Of a DNA stretch of 64,000 bases, positions 43,028 to 55,418 are shown piece after piece. The notes under the pieces are model-generated. The model ran no database searches and had not been told where the DNA came from. It was given only the letters and a program-made list of their open reading frames with translations. This stretch comes from Corythoichthys intestinalis. Lineage: Eukaryota; Chordata; Actinopteri; Syngnathiformes; Syngnathidae. A program made the translations under genes and the position numbers. Location of the stretch: assembly GCF_030265065.1 (NCBI RefSeq), contig NC_080400.1, forward strand, positions 52,499,001 through 52,563,000. The letters are read 5' to 3'. Position 1 is the stretch's first letter. Every line of letters starts with the position of its first letter.

Positions 43028-46000
43028 GTACCCCCCCTCCGAGGGGCGCCTCTTGGCGGCCGACCAGGGGCATCAGGGTTTGCCTCGTAGAATTCTCGAA
43101 GAAGAGAGGGACACATGATGAGGCGCTTCGAGATCCAGCAACGTTCCTCCGGGCCGTAACCCTCCCAGTCTGCCAGGTACTGAAAGCCGCGGCCACGGCG
43201 ACGGACCTTCAGTAGACGCCGGACCTTCCATTGGGGATGCCCATCAACCAACTGGGGCGGCGGAGGAGCTGGGGCAGCGGGCATGAGAGGGCTCGAAGAG
43301 ACAGGCTTGATCTTGGAGACGTGGAACACCGGATGCACGTGCTTCATGGCGGCAGGGAGTTTGAGGCGAACAGCTGTGGTACTCAGAACACTGTCAATTG
43401 TGAAGGGACTGACATACCTTGGAGCTAACTTCTTAGATGACACTTGTAGCGGCAGGTCGGCGGAGGAGAGGTAGACCTCTTGTCCGGTCCGGTATACTGG
43501 GGCAGGGGTACGGCGACGGTTGGCCCCACGGCAGGAGCGCACGTTGGCACGTAGTAGGGCGGAGCGGACCTCCCCCCACACCCGTTGGCAACGCCAAAGA
43601 TGGGCCTGGACAGAGGGGACAGAGGCTTCGGACTCCTGGACTGAGAACAGAGGGGGTTGGTATCCCAGAGAGGCCTCGAACGGAGACCTGCCGGTGGCGG
43701 AACAGGTCAGGGTATTGAGAGAATATTCCACCCATGGCAGATCCTTGCTCCAGGAGGTTGGGTGAAGAGCTGACACACAGCGGAGGGCTGACTCAAGGCT
43801 CTGGTTCGTGCGTTCAGCCTGTCCGTTAGTTTGGGGGTGATACCCAGAGGAAAGGCTAACGGCGGCACCAATACCTTTGCAGAAGGCACGCCAGACCTGA
43901 GACGTGAATTGGGGTCCCCGGTCGGAAACAATGTCGCAGGGAAACCCGTGGAGCCGGAACACATGCTGGGTAAGCAGATCAGCCATCTCAGCAGAGGTGG
44001 GGAGTTTTGGCAGCGCCACCAGATGCACCGCCTTTGAAAATCGATCCACCACAGTGAAAATGACGGTATTGCCCTGGGAAGGAGGAAAACCTGAAACAAA
44101 GTCCACAGCAATGTGAGACCAAGGGCGATTGGGCACTGGAAGAGGGCACAGAAGGCCAGCTGGTGGCTGATGAGATGCCTTGGCTCTGGAACAGGTGTCG
44201 CAGGCAGCGACGAACTCCCTTACATCCGCCCTCATGGTCGGCCACCAAAACCTCCGGCTCAGGAAGGTGAGGGTACGTTGGTATCCAGGATGGCAGGCAA
44301 ACCGACTGGAATGGCCCCACAGAAGCACCCGGGATCGCATCGAGTCTGGTACGAAGAGCCGGTTGGGAGGACAGTTGCCAGGGCCGGGCTCAGCCTGTTG
44401 GGCCCGTTCGACCTCGGCTTCTATGTCCAGGGTCACCATCCCTACAATCCGGGAAGCAGGAACAATGGGCGTTGGTTCGGCAGAGGACTCCTCAGGTGCA
44501 TGGAGTCGTGACAGGGCATCAGCCTTGGTATTGCTGGAACCAGGTCGGTAGGTAAGAGTGTAATTGAACCTGTCCAGGAACTGTGCCCACCGTGCCTGGC
44601 GGGAGCTGAGGCGTTTGGCGGCCCGGATGAAGGTCAGATTCCGGTGATCTGACCAGACGACAATAGGTTCCTTGGCGCCCTCCAGCCAGTGGCGCCATTC
44701 TTCAAAAGCGGCTACCACAGCAAGCAGCTCCCTGTTAGCGATGTCATAATTCACCTCCGCCGGCTGTAACCGGCGGGAGAAGAAGGCACAGGGGTGTAGC
44801 TTCCGGTCCTCCGCGGAACGTTGGGACAAGACAGCCCCAATACCTATGTCCGAAGCGTCGACTTCCACTATAAATGGTCTGGAGGGGTCAGGATGGAGAA
44901 GGACCGGGGCAGTAGTGAAATGTTTCTTGAGGACTGCAAAGGCGGCGGTGGCTGCCGGCGACCAGACATAGGGACGTAGAGTGGAGGTAAGTTGAGTGAG
45001 GGGCGCAGCTAAGCGGCTATAGTTCCGTATGAAACGGCGATAAAAATTTGCAAAGCCTAGGAACCCCTGGAGCTGTTTGCGGGTAGTCGGTCTGGGCCAG
45101 TCAAGGATGGCTTTAATCTTGCGGGGGTCAGGACGGATACAGCCGTCCTCCACGATATGACCGAGGAATTCGACAGAGCGAGAGTGAAAGACGCACTTCT
45201 CAGCCTTGATATATAGCCTATTCTCCAAAAGGCGCTGGATTACCAAGCGGACGTGTTGGACATGCTCCTCAAGGCTACGGGAGAATACCAGGATGTCGTC
45301 CAGGTAAAGGACTACAAAAACATCTAACATGTCCCTGAGTATGTCATTCATGAGTGCCTGGAAGACAGCAGGGGCATTGGTGAGGCCAAAGGGCATAACA
45401 AGGTACTCGTAGTGTCCACGGGGGGTCTTGAAGGCCGTTTTCCACTCGTCCCCCTCCCGGATACGGACAAGGTGGTATGCATTTCGGAGGTCCAGCTTTG
45501 TAAAGACTGTAGCACCGATGAGTGGTTCAAAATTTGAGCTCATGAGGGGGAGCGGATACTTATTTTTGATAGTGATGCTGTTGAGCTGTCTGTAATCGAT
45601 GCATGGTCTCAGGTCTCCACCCTTCTTCTTGACGAAAAAGAAGCCAGCAGCCACCGGAGATGTGGACGGGCGTATGAGACCTTCAGCCAGGCACTCATTG
45701 ATGTAACTGTCCATCGCCGCCTTCTCAGGGGGGGAGATGTTGTAGAGGCGACTGGCTGGAAGTTCAGCTCCAGGACGGAGCTCAATGGCGCAGTCGTAGG
45801 GTCTGTGCGGAGGAAGGCTACAAGCGCGCTCCTTACTGAAAGCCTCTCCCAGGTCGTGGTACACAGCAGGAACCTTGGTGAGGTCAGGTGGAGCGGGACT
45901 GGGTCGTTCAGCCAAGGATGGTGTCGGAGCGGACCGAAGGCAGCGGGCGTGGCAAGGGATACTCCAGCTGAGAATGCGGCCAGAACGCCAACAGACATGC

Positions 46001-47445
46001 GGTGTGTGGAGTTCCAGCCAAGGTCTGCCTAGGATGAAGGGTGTGTCAGGTGAGGCGATAACGTAGGGACGGATCATCTCCACGTGGTTACCCGAGACTG
46101 TGAGGGTGAGAGCCTCACACCGGTGAGTGATGGGAGCCATGGGGTGACCATCCAACGCAAACGCTGAGAGCGACCCCTCCAGGGGCGTGATGGGGAGTCC
46201 AACCTTTAGGGCATAAGAACGGTCGACAAAAGATTCATCAGCACCAGAGTCAATCATTGCTGGGACAGTGAGTCTCCGCTCCAGCCAGGCGAGAGTGACA
46301 AGGAACCTGGCTCTGCTGGAGTGGGGATTGGACAAGCGGCTTACACGGAACGTCCCGACCGAGTGAGCCGTGTCTTTAGGGGTTCGAACTGAGGGAGCTC
46401 TTGAAGACAGGCTTGGACAAGAGCCAACAGAGTGTGCGGAGCTAGCACAATACAAGCAGAGCCCACATAGTCTCCGGTGTTCACGTTCGGCTGGAGTCAA
46501 ACGGGCCCCTCCCAACCGCATGGGCTCCCCCTCACCAGTAGGTATCAAGGAAGCAGGGGAGAGCTGAGAAAGCTGGTTGCGACTCACCGGAGGTGAAGGA
46601 AGTAGTCTGGTCGCAGCATGACACTGGTGAGCCCTCTCTCGCTTGCGCTCACGGCGTCGCTCGTCAAGGGATATAGAGAGTGTGATGAGCTGGTTCAAAG
46701 AAGTAGGCCTCTCTATACCCACTAAGGCGTCCTTTATGGGCTCCGCCAGACCTCGTCGGAACGCACTGAACAGAGCAGGCTCATTCCATTGAGAGCGAGC
46801 CGCGAGGATACGAAATTCAGTGGCATACTCAGCTACTGAAAGAGAACCCTGCTGGAGGGTTGAAAGGGCAGTGTCAGCGTCCTGCCCAGGGGCCTCATGA
46901 TCGAAAACCATCCTGAATTCCTTGACAAATGCTGTGTAATCATGCATGTAAGGTGCAGAGCCCTCTCGGCTAGCCATAACCCACCGACGGGCCTGCCCTG
47001 TGGTGAGGTTAGCGATGTAGGCTATACGAGCGGCGGTAGTAGAATACATGCTTGGTTGTAGTTCAAATATGTACTCACACTGCATGAGGAATTCACGGCA
47101 GAGCGAAAAAGAGCCGTCATACGGGGCCGGAGCAACAAGGTGGGGCTCCTGGGCAGAGGGTGCGTCTGGCAGAGGGACTGTGGCAGGAGGACCCGGAGGG
47201 GAAGAAATTTGTGCGCTGAGAGCAGCGACTCGGTCAGTGAGAGCTTGAACCAGAAATGTGAGTTGGCTGACCTGGGACTGTTGTTCAGATGCCTGGGCCT
47301 GCTGGAGACCCGACACCGCCCGGACCTCCTCCCTCAATCCAGAGAAGAGAGCAGCAGCCTCCGAAAGCTGGTGAGAATGTTGTGCCAACAGTTGGTCCTG
47401 GGGCCGACGTGGATTCGGAGCCGTGGGCCTCTCTGACTGCGACAT
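42985..47445 (-). CDS. Gag-pol polyprotein of the young Gypsy element
   Basis: The frame of about 1486 residues begins [12 protein letters not shown]. In order it has a gag region with a zinc knuckle ([14 protein letters not shown]), a protease ([13 protein letters not shown]), a reverse transcriptase ([11 protein letters not shown], then [11 protein letters not shown]), an RNase H ([17 protein letters not shown]), an integrase with an HHCC finger and the DDE region ([14 protein letters not shown], then [12 protein letters not shown]), and a C-terminal chromodomain-like part ([15 protein letters not shown]). The chromodomain and domain order are those of vertebrate chromoviruses. Gag and pol are one frame. 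It looks whole. Confidence 0.95.
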   Translation of the reverse strand: MSQSERPTAPNPRRPQDQLLAQHSHQLSEAAALFSGLREEVRAVSGLQQAQASEQQSQVSQLTFLVQALTDRVAALSAQISSPPGPPATVPLPDAPSAQEPHLVAPAPYDGSFSLCREFLMQCEYIFELQPSMYSTTAARIAYIANLTTGQARRWVMASREGSAPYMHDYTAFVKEFRMVFDHEAPGQDADTALSTLQQGSLSVAEYATEFRILAARSQWNEPALFSAFRRGLAEPIKDALVGIERPTSLNQLITLSISLDERRRERKRERAHQCHAATRLLPSPPVSRNQLSQLSPASLIPTGEGEPMRLGGARLTPAEREHRRLCGLCLYCASSAHSVGSCPSLSSRAPSVRTPKDTAHSVGTFRVSRLSNPHSSRARFLVTLAWLERRLTVPAMIDSGADESFVDRSYALKVGLPITPLEGSLSAFALDGHPMAPITHRCEALTLTVSGNHVEMIRPYVIASPDTPFILGRPWLELHTPHVCWRSGRILSWSIPCHARCLRSAPTPSLAERPSPAPPDLTKVPAVYHDLGEAFSKERACSLPPHRPYDCAIELRPGAELPASRLYNISPPEKAAMDSYINECLAEGLIRPSTSPVAAGFFFVKKKGGDLRPCIDYRQLNSITIKNKYPLPLMSSNFEPLIGATVFTKLDLRNAYHLVRIREGDEWKTAFKTPRGHYEYLVMPFGLTNAPAVFQALMNDILRDMLDVFVVLYLDDILVFSRSLEEHVQHVRLVIQRLLENRLYIKAEKCVFHSRSVEFLGHIVEDGCIRPDPRKIKAILDWPRPTTRKQLQGFLGFANFYRRFIRNYSRLAAPLTQLTSTLRPYVWSPAATAAFAVLKKHFTTAPVLLHPDPSRPFIVEVDASDIGIGAVLSQRSAEDRKLHPCAFFSRRLQPAEVNYDIANRELLAVVAAFEEWRHWLEGAKEPIVVWSDHRNLTFIRAAKRLSSRQARWAQFLDRFNYTLTYRPGSSNTKADALSRLHAPEESSAEPTPIVPASRIVGMVTLDIEAEVERAQQAEPGPGNCPPNRLFVPDSMRSRVLLWGHSSRFACHPGYQRTLTFLSRRFWWPTMRADVREFVAACDTCSRAKASHQPPAGLLCPLPVPNRPWSHIAVDFVSGFPPSQGNTVIFTVVDRFSKAVHLVALPKLPTSAEMADLLTQHVFRLHGFPCDIVSDRGPQFTSQVWRAFCKGIGAAVSLSSGYHPQTNGQAERTNQSLESALRCVSALHPTSWSKDLPWVEYSLNTLTCSATGRSPFEASLGYQPPLFSVQESEASVPSVQAHLWRCQRVWGEVRSALLRANVRSCRGANRRRTPAPVYRTGQEVYLSSADLPLQVSSKKLAPRYVSPFTIDSVLSTTAVRLKLPAAMKHVHPVFHVSKIKPVSSSPLMPAAPAPPPPQLVDGHPQWKVRRLLKVRRRGRGFQYLADWEGYGPEERCWISKRLIMCPSLLREFYEANPDAPGRPPRGAPRRGGTVTAHSSSPSHSPH

Positions 47446-47474
47446 GCTGGCTGGGTCCCTTGGCCAGAGCTTAC

Positions 47475-47860
47475 TGTTATGGTGGCAAGACGGTGTGACC
47501 CAAAAGCACAGCAAAGAGAAGTTAGAAATCCAAAGTCCAAGATGTGTTTATTAAACAAAGGAAAATTGGTGAGAAGTGGTGGCTCTGCAGTTTTCTTGAA
47601 TGTGCTGGAAGGCTGGATTGGCTCAGTATTGCTGTTGAGGAAAAATAAGCACAGATGAGTTGCAAGGTGAGCAAAAGGAAGGCCTGTACTTTTACCATGC
47701 GTGGTGAGGTGTAGCTCTGGCGCCAAATGTTGTGCAGACCGGTCTCTTATAGTGGCAGGTGGTTGATTGTGGAGTGGAGGCAGGTGTGGTGATTGGTGAC
47801 AGGTGTGCAGAGCAGAGTCAGTGGGGAGAATGTGAAGGTGAGGAGGAGTGAGCCGTAACA
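47475..47860 (-). repeat. 5' LTR of the Gypsy element
   Basis: It is 386 bp and identical by eye to 42642-43027. The gag-pol start lies about 30 bp beyond it. Confidence 0.95.
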
Positions 47861-47865
47861 GATTG

Positions 47866-48197
47866 GGAGCAGAATATTGTTTTATCAGCACGGGAGTCAA
47901 GCTTGCTTTTCTCCACCAAAGGGAGCGTCGCGTTGGTGTATCTTATAGCTAGTAACTCCAATAGGAGTGTCGTGGTGACACATCAAAGCGGCACGGACAA
48001 TTGCCCTCATCGCGTTGCCGTATCGAATGCACAAATTGGAGCGTCGAGCTGACACATCACTGCGGCGCTGACAGACAGTAGTCCTATTGACGTTTCAATA
48101 CATTTTTGTTGAATTTCATTTTGTGTGCCGCATAGATTTTCTTGTGTGCTGAATATGTGCATGCAGTGCATGATTGCTTAGAGGGAACATTGGTTGG
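47866..48197. other. Non-coding flank, nothing recognised
   Basis: It contains two similar tracts (GTGACACATCAAAGCGGC and CTGACACATCACTGCGGC), a weak direct repeat. No gene is seen. Confidence 0.4.
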
Positions 48198-48514
48198 CAT
48201 CCTATTCTATGCTGTCTCTTCGCTAATCCTGACACCAAGGTTTTCTACTTGGGTGTGTCTCATTGCATCTAGTCATGCGTGAATCCCATCAAACATGTGA
48301 TAGTCCCGCAGACGAGTGGAGATGCCGCGTGGGTGCTGCCCCAGGGCCATGGCCCTTCCCAGCCAATCGGGGGTAGGGGGGCAAGCCAGCGCAGCCCATG
48401 CCCTATCTATCACACGTCTGATGGGGTCCACACATGACTGGGTGCAATTAGACACACTCAAGTAGAGAAACTATAGGTGCCAGGATTAGCGATCAGGCAG
48501 CATAGAATAGGATG
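48198..48514. repeat. 317-bp inverted repeat (hairpin element)
   Basis: CATCCTATTCTATGCTG at the left is answered by CAGCATAGAATAGGATG at the right. The arms extend about 105 bp (CGCTAATCCTG / CAGGATTAGCG, CTACTTGGGTGTGTCT / AGACACACTCAAGTAG), with a GC-rich loop of about 100 bp. It is a miniature element or an intrachromosomal inversion; the family is unknown. Confidence 0.7.
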
Positions 48515-48836
48515 TCAACATATCCACACTGACCAGTGATTCAAATAATATTGGGTTGCACACCTCACATTGCCTCTTTGTGTACGCTCCACCCCTCCTA
48601 ATCACATCTCTTTCTGACTCGCCCCCTCCCTTTTGTCCATGGACATCAGGGCCCCGACATGGTGTCAAAATACAATTAGCTAACAATGGCACTGCTACAT
48701 TCATAGTTATTGCAGGTGTTCAATGTATATCTTGTTGTTTGTTCTTCTCTTCTGTCTCTTAGGAGCGGGAACCTCTTGGTACCTCACGATACGATACGAT
48801 TTGCGATACAAAGCTCACGATAACGATGATCTGACG

Positions 48837-48890
<54 letters not shown>

Positions 48891-49690
48891 CGATTCATTG
48901 GTAATGGTCAGGATATCATACTAGGATATTCTACAAAAAAACTAATAAACCGAAAAACAAGCTTCTGCTGTGAATTGGAATGAGTTTATCACTAGTAGAC
49001 ATCCAATCCATTTGAACTGGGAGGGTGGCAGCGAATGAACATTCGTTCATTCTCTGCCATTCCTCCCACTTCAAACGGATTGAACGTCTATGGACGTCAG
49101 TGGCAGCCAATGCTAGGCAATGAGGTAATTTTGGGCCATTAAAGGCCATTTACCTGTTGATTTTCAGTAACTTCCTGTAGATTATGGGGTATTTTATGGG
49201 TCACTTACTGTTTATTTTGAGTTACAGAACAGGAAGTGACCTGGGAATCACCCAAATGAATAGGCAGTGACTTAAGCTCAACAGGAAATGACCTTTAAAT
49301 GCCCTAAAATGAACAGCAAGTGACCTGTTAATGCCCCGAAAATCGGACCGAATGACTGTTAATGCTCTGGTTTTGAATGAATGAACGTTCCCAGTCTAAA
49401 TGGATTGGGCGTTGAGCACAGTTACTGGCTGCCTTAGAGTTAACCGAGAAACTATTACGATGGAAGATTTTGGTAGCAACTTGACGGTTTTTTTTTTTTT
49501 TTAAACATTGACACCTTTATAAAACGATATCTCGATTCTTGACAGGAGCATATTGATAACCTTTTGGGATGCAAAGTATCACGATATATCACCATTTTGA
49601 TATTTTGTCAAACCCCTAGTCTCGCTCCTGTTCTATTTTCCTTACTGTTCCCCCATAACCCCTCCCTGCTCGATGCTCTTTCCAATAAAC
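48515..49690. repeat. Tail of the GC-rich dispersed repeat, copy 3, split by an insertion
   Basis: 48515-48758 (GACATGGTGTCAAAATACAA, TTCAATGTATATCTTGTTGT) and 49619-49690 (CCCATAACCCCTCCCTG, CAATAAACGAAA) match the tail of copy 1. They are separated by the hAT-like element 48759-49618. Confidence 0.6.
48759..49618. mobile_element. hAT-like non-autonomous element with (TA)n, hairpin repeat and AGGAAGTGA tract inside
   Basis: The left part TAGGAGCGGGAACC, ACGATACGATACG and the right part ATCACGATATATCACC, CAAACCCCTA resemble inverted ends. Flanks GTCTCTTA/GTCTCGCT are a poor 8-bp match. Inside are (AT)n (48840-48886), a hairpin (48998-49092) and AGGAAGTGACC units (49140-49340). Confidence 0.5.
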
Positions 49691-50082
49691 GAAACACCAG
49701 TGTTGTTTTTGGCAGGTCTTTTCATTTTCAACTTTGTCTTTTGGACAAAAATACTTATTAGTCTTTAGTCATATTTATGTCATTTCAAAATGTGTTAACT
49801 TTAGTGTAGTTTAGTCGACGAATATTCACACAAGCTTTAGTCTACTTTCAGTTGACGATAACTCAACAGTTTTGGTGTAGTTTTAGTTGACGAAAACTGA
49901 AAAAATTTTGGTCTGGTGTTAGTTGACGGATATACAAGGTTTAAAAAAAAAAAAAAGGTTTCCAACAATTTCCAATGAACATTAACAGACAAATACTTTT
50001 TGTCCCCACAACACTGGCTTTATATTGGTGAAATTTGCCCAATGAATGCAGTAAAATAAAATTCCTGCTTTGCACAGAGGTA

Positions 50083-51335
50083 CAGTTGTGGGTCATAAAT
50101 ATACATACAGCAGCGCTAATATATGGTAACATGTCCCTTGGCCATTTTCACTTCAATTAGGCGCTTTGGTAGCCATCCACAAGCTTCTGGCAAGCTTCTG
50201 GTTGAATCTTTGACCACTCCTCTTGACAGAATTGGTGCAGTTCAGTTAAATATGATGGCTTTCTGACATGGACTTGTTTCTTCAGCATTGTCCACAAGTT
50301 CTCAATGGGGTTCAAGTCAGGACTTTGGGAAGGCCACTCGAAAACCTTATTTCTAGCCTGATTTAGCCATTCGATTACCACTTTTGATGTGTGTTTGGGG
50401 TCATTGTCCTGTTGGAACACCCAACTGCGCCCAAGACCCAATCTTCGGGCTGACGACGTTAAGTTATCTTGAAGAATTTGAAGGTAATCCTCCTTCTTCA
50501 TTATCCCATTTACTCTCTGTAAAGCACCAGTTCCATTGGTAGCAAAACAGCCCCACAGCATAATACTACCACCACCGTGCTTGACGGTAGGCATGGTGTA
50601 CTTGGGGTTAAAGGCCTCACCTTTTCTCCTCCAAACATATTGCTGGGCATTGTGGCCAAACAGCTCGATTTTTGTTTCGTCTGACCACAGAACTTTCCTC
50701 CAGAAGGTCTTATCTTTGTCCCTGTGATCAGCAGCAAACTTCAGTCGAGCCTTAAGGTGCCGCTTTTGGAGCAAGGGCTTCCTTCTTGCACGGCAGCCTC
50801 TCAGTCCATGGAGATGCAAAACACGCTTGACTGTGGACACTGACACCTGGTTTCCAGCAGCTTCTAATTCATGGCAGATCTGCTTTTTGGTGATTCTCGG
50901 TTGAATCTTCACCCTCCTGACCAATTTTCTCTCAGCAGCAGGTGATAGCTTGCGTTTTCTTCCTGATCGTGGCAGTGACAAAACAGTGCCATGCACTTTA
51001 TACTTACAAACAATTGTTTGCACTGTTGCTCTTGGGACCTGCAGCTGCTTTGAAATGGCTCCAAGTGACTTTCCTGACTTGTTCAAGTCAATGATTCGCT
51101 TTTTCAGATCCATGTAGTATGTATATTTTTGACCCAGCAGATTTGATCACTTTTTCTGTTAACCCATAATAAAGTCATAAAAGAACCAAACTTCATGAAT
51201 GTTTTTTGTGACAAAGAAGTATCTGTTCCAATTACTCTATCGGAGAAAAATCAGAGTTGTAGAAATAACTGGAAACTCAAGAGAGCCATGACATTATGTT
51301 CTTCACAAGTGTATGTAAACTTTTGACCACAACAG
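50083..51335 (-). mobile_element. Tc1-like element, first family, second copy with a shortened end
   Basis: TA flanks are at 50081-50082 and 51336-51337. The end at the low-coordinate side reads CAGTTGTGGGTCATAAATAT, which fuses the outer tip to the inner repeat; about 190 bp of the terminal repeat are missing compared with 855-2299. Confidence 0.92.
50157..51113 (-). pseudogene. Tc1-like transposase, frameshifted only near its end
   Basis: The 318-residue frame is very close to the 332-residue copy at 1074-2072, and the catalytic motifs [19 protein letters not shown] and NPIENLW are intact. One A is lost in a run of four at about 50155-50160. The last 20 residues (KRLIEVKMAKGHVSKY in the other copy) are replaced by QSA and a stop. 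Whether the tail is needed is not visible here. Confidence 0.9.
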
Positions 51336-51337
51336 TA

Positions 51338-52080
51338 CAAGTCATAGGCTATGTAGCTTATAACTTACAGTATAAGGAACTTAAGGAAGCATACATAACC
51401 ATAGACTTCATAAATATTTTGAAGTCTATGACATAACATGTTTGAAACTTAAAATAGGACAAAGCCTGAAAGCTGTAAAACAATACAGTACTAATAACCA
51501 TCTCCTCCTGGCCCACTCAGAACAAGTCCAAATTGAATTGCATTGCAGTAACTCAACTATGGAAGCAGGTAGCCTGGTACGCCCAATCCAAATTAGCAAG
51601 TGCATTGTCTTTGGCACATTGTTGTATTTGGACACTGTGAAAAAAGCTGCTGTACTAGACGACTGTATCCTGTTGTTCTTCTTGTTCTCTTTAGGCATTT
51701 CGAGGGATCTGGATGGGGGGAGAGGGATGCATTTACAAATGAAGTTAAAACATTCAGCATTAATTACACGAGTATCTGAATATTTTATTTACAGTCGTAT
51801 GGATGTTGTAATTCCACACATATTGGCTAGACCATGAAAAAGATTAATATAAAGAGGCCTTAACATGCCTGTTTTTTTTTTTTTTTTTAATTAACTCATT
51901 GGCTGATATTGACGACGCTAGACATCAAAAGTCATTAAAAGTGTGATGGCTGGCAAAGAACGTTCATATTCGCTGCCAACCTACAAACTGACAACTTTAC
52001 AGCCGTTGGATGAAAAGAGTCAAACGATTGGACGTCAATTACCGTCAATGCCACTGAACGAGTTAACTACCAATCATGAA
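51338..52080. other. Interior of the hAT element, with hairpin-repeat-like sequence
   Basis: The frame of 131 residues at 51442-51837 matches nothing I recognise. Near 51900-52070 the sequence resembles the dispersed hairpin repeat (GGCAAAGAACGTTCATATTC, CGATTGGACGTCAATTACCG). Confidence 0.4.
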
Positions 52081-53060
<980 letters not shown>

Positions 53061-53289
53061 GCCAATAGATTTGTGCGGCCAAGTTTTGGAGTTTTGTGCA
53101 AAATGATAATCGTCATGCAAAAAATATTCGTTAACGAAATGTCGTCGTTGACGAAAACAACACTGCGAAACACAATGAACACTGATGTGATATAGTGGAT
53201 ATTATTGTGTTACTTGTAATAAGGGATTTCGCCGATAGAGGGTATGCATATCATGTAGATGTGTTGATGTTTGTGCATTATTCCTTGAC

Positions 53290-54473
53290 TAAAGCTACGT
53301 CTACAATAGGACAGATAATTTTCTCCTGGGTATTTTCCCGACTAGTTTTATACCTGTCACTTACGTTTAAGGTGTGTTTAAGGCCCCTCCACTTCTGCAA
53401 TGTACGCCTGCATTTGCGCAAACTACGCATGCGTAGAAAGGAACAGCCTCATATGTTACATCATCGCCCGCGTGGTTTACCTCTGAACCTGAAACTCATT
53501 CTTCGCTGGTGGCAAATTTCGAAATTACTACACCCTCTAGACCAGGGGTGGGCAGACCAGTCCTCGAGGGCCGCAGTGGGTCCTGGTCTTTGTTCCAACT
53601 GACCCAGCACAGAGAGTTTAACCAGTGAGGTTTCAGCAGAGATGAGAAGCACCTGACTGCAATCGACTGATTGCACTTGTAAAACAGCAGATTGATGAAA
53701 AGGTGTCCTCTTAATGGGTTGCAACAAAAACCCGCACCCACTGCGGCCCTTTATGGAATAGTTTGCCCACCCCTGCTCTAGACTGTCATTATTTTGTGTG
53801 ATCCCTGTTTTTTTTTGTTTTTTTTTGTGAACGCATCACGCAAAAGTGAGAGTAAAGGGAGAGCACGTCGCCTTGTACGAGCAGTCGCAGAGTGATTGAA
53901 ATAAATCTTTAGAAAACAACAAAAGCCTGACATCGTTACTTTGGATATTACAATCAATGCTCAGTTGCGCTCTCACCACTTGGAAAATAACACATGGGAG
54001 CATATAGTGTGGCGCTGCGTATATTTCCTGCAAGCCGTAACCAGGAGTACTTGTGCAAAACAGTGGCCTGGAAGTGGCGACAGTTTTGACAGGCAGAAAT
54101 GTCATGGAAAAAAACTGATGGCGCGCCTCTTTGACTAGGGGTACCACGAATTACGGTAGAGTGAAGTTTCAAGAAAATTGTGTGGAAAAGAAAAGAGGAG
54201 CAGGAATGCCACGTTGTGATTGTCCGCCGCCATTGTTTACGATGCCATCATGCTGCACTAAAAATGGCGACGGCATGACGGCACTTCCTTAGTATCCAGT
54301 TGTTGTACGGAGACAGCAGTCCATATTAGGCAGAGGGTAATGTTTCCCGCCTACATTATCTGTGTAACCCCTAATCTGGATAATAGGCATAGGATTGTAG
54401 CCGTCATGCCCTATAGTCCAACTAATTACATGTTTAAGGCCATTATCCATCTTAGTGTAGACGTAGTCTAATA
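53290..54473. mobile_element. Non-autonomous element with GCTACGTCTACA ends
   Basis: GCTACGTCTACAATAGGACA near the left is answered by GTGTAGACGTAGT near the right, with GATAATT/ATTATC beyond. CTA flanks both sides, which would suit a Harbinger-type 3-bp target. Another miniature is inserted at 53543-53775. Confidence 0.5.
53543..53775. mobile_element. 233-bp hAT-type miniature (CAGGGGTGGGCA)
   Basis: Ends CAGGGGTGGGCAGACC and GTTTGCCCACCCCTG are flanked by the exact 8-bp duplication CTCTAGAC (53535-53542 and 53776-53783). Confidence 0.92.
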
Positions 54474-54707
54474 GATAGAACAGTGTTGTTGTTGAGAGTC
54501 ACTTGGCAAGACATTCAGTAAAGTTGTTAAACCATAAAGGTGTCGTGTGTATCACTCAGTCACAATATAACAAATGCGCCTTGGATTTAGTCGTACCGGA
54601 CGTGAAGTCCAAAGTGCAGCATAAGAAACAAATAAAATCATGACACCAGGTGTAAAATGAGCAGTAAAATGAGCTAAAACGAGCTGTAAAATGAGGTTGT
54701 GTCATTC

Positions 54708-55080
54708 TGTCAGGGTTTCAAAGACGGGGTTGACCCAGTCGCAGGGAAAACAAACGGCAAGGCAGGGTGTGTGTGAACTCGAAATGCTTTAATAACAGTT
54801 AGCAAAAAGTTCAAACAAAAAACCAGTTGACCAAACGGAAAGGTATCAAAACTTACTTTTTACAGGAATCTGAACACAAGGGCTTGCATGTAAAAATAGA
54901 CAACAAGCAACAAGAACAGACAGCACATGGGGAATACAGAAATGGGGTAAAGAGACAATGAGGTACAGGTGGGCGACACAAGATGCAGCGGATTGATCAA
55001 CACAAAAGGAGAAGGCCCAACAGGTGAAATCAATGGGTGATCACGAGGACAAGCCACACCAGGAAGAAACAAACCTGAAG
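54708..55080. mobile_element. Possible solo LTR or LTR fragment
   Basis: It begins TGTCAGGGTTTC, followed by an LTR-like layout similar to the LTRs at 42642 (GCTTTAATAACAG, AGGTGAAATCAATGGG near the end). No internal part is present. The right boundary is unclear and it looks partial. Confidence 0.35.
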
Positions 55081-55418
55081 AGCCACTGATAGCCTTTGTC
55101 GTTATTTGAACTAAGATACGGCTCGATATACATTTTTGGATGTGGGTGGCGTTCAGATGGTAGAGATTAGGAAGTGCAATAGACCATTCACACAATAAAA
55201 ATTATGTCAACAAACCAGCATGAGAACTGGTTTTAATGCAGTTCCTCACTTTTTCTTTCCGTAGATAGTTCACAGCTGAAGGTCATCGCTCATTTTCACC
55301 ATCAAAATTGGACATGCCGCTGTCCCAAGACTTTACAAATCTGGCTATCCAAAAGGTCTTTTGAGTTTTTTTTTCGTCTTTGACAGTATTCTGACGTCTT
55401 TTTTTTCTCCATTTTCAG

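Larger units (their letters stand above)
42642..47860 (-). mobile_element. Young, whole-looking Ty3/Gypsy (chromovirus-type) LTR element
   Basis: Two 386-bp LTRs (42642-43027 and 47475-47860), each TGTTATGG...CCGTAACA, look identical by eye. The 5-bp target duplication GATTG is at 42637-42641 and 47861-47865. A purine-rich tract (GGAGGGGGGG) borders the 3' LTR on the minus strand, which fixes the orientation. A single gag-pol frame lies between the LTRs. Identical LTRs imply a very recent insertion. No breaks are visible. Confidence 0.97.

Noticed and set aside
43231-47436. Several plus-strand frames of 60-130 residues
   Set aside because: They are antisense shadows of the Gypsy gag-pol frame.
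53195-53602. 135-residue plus-strand frame
   Set aside because: It runs through the end of one non-autonomous element and into a hAT miniature, so it is chance.
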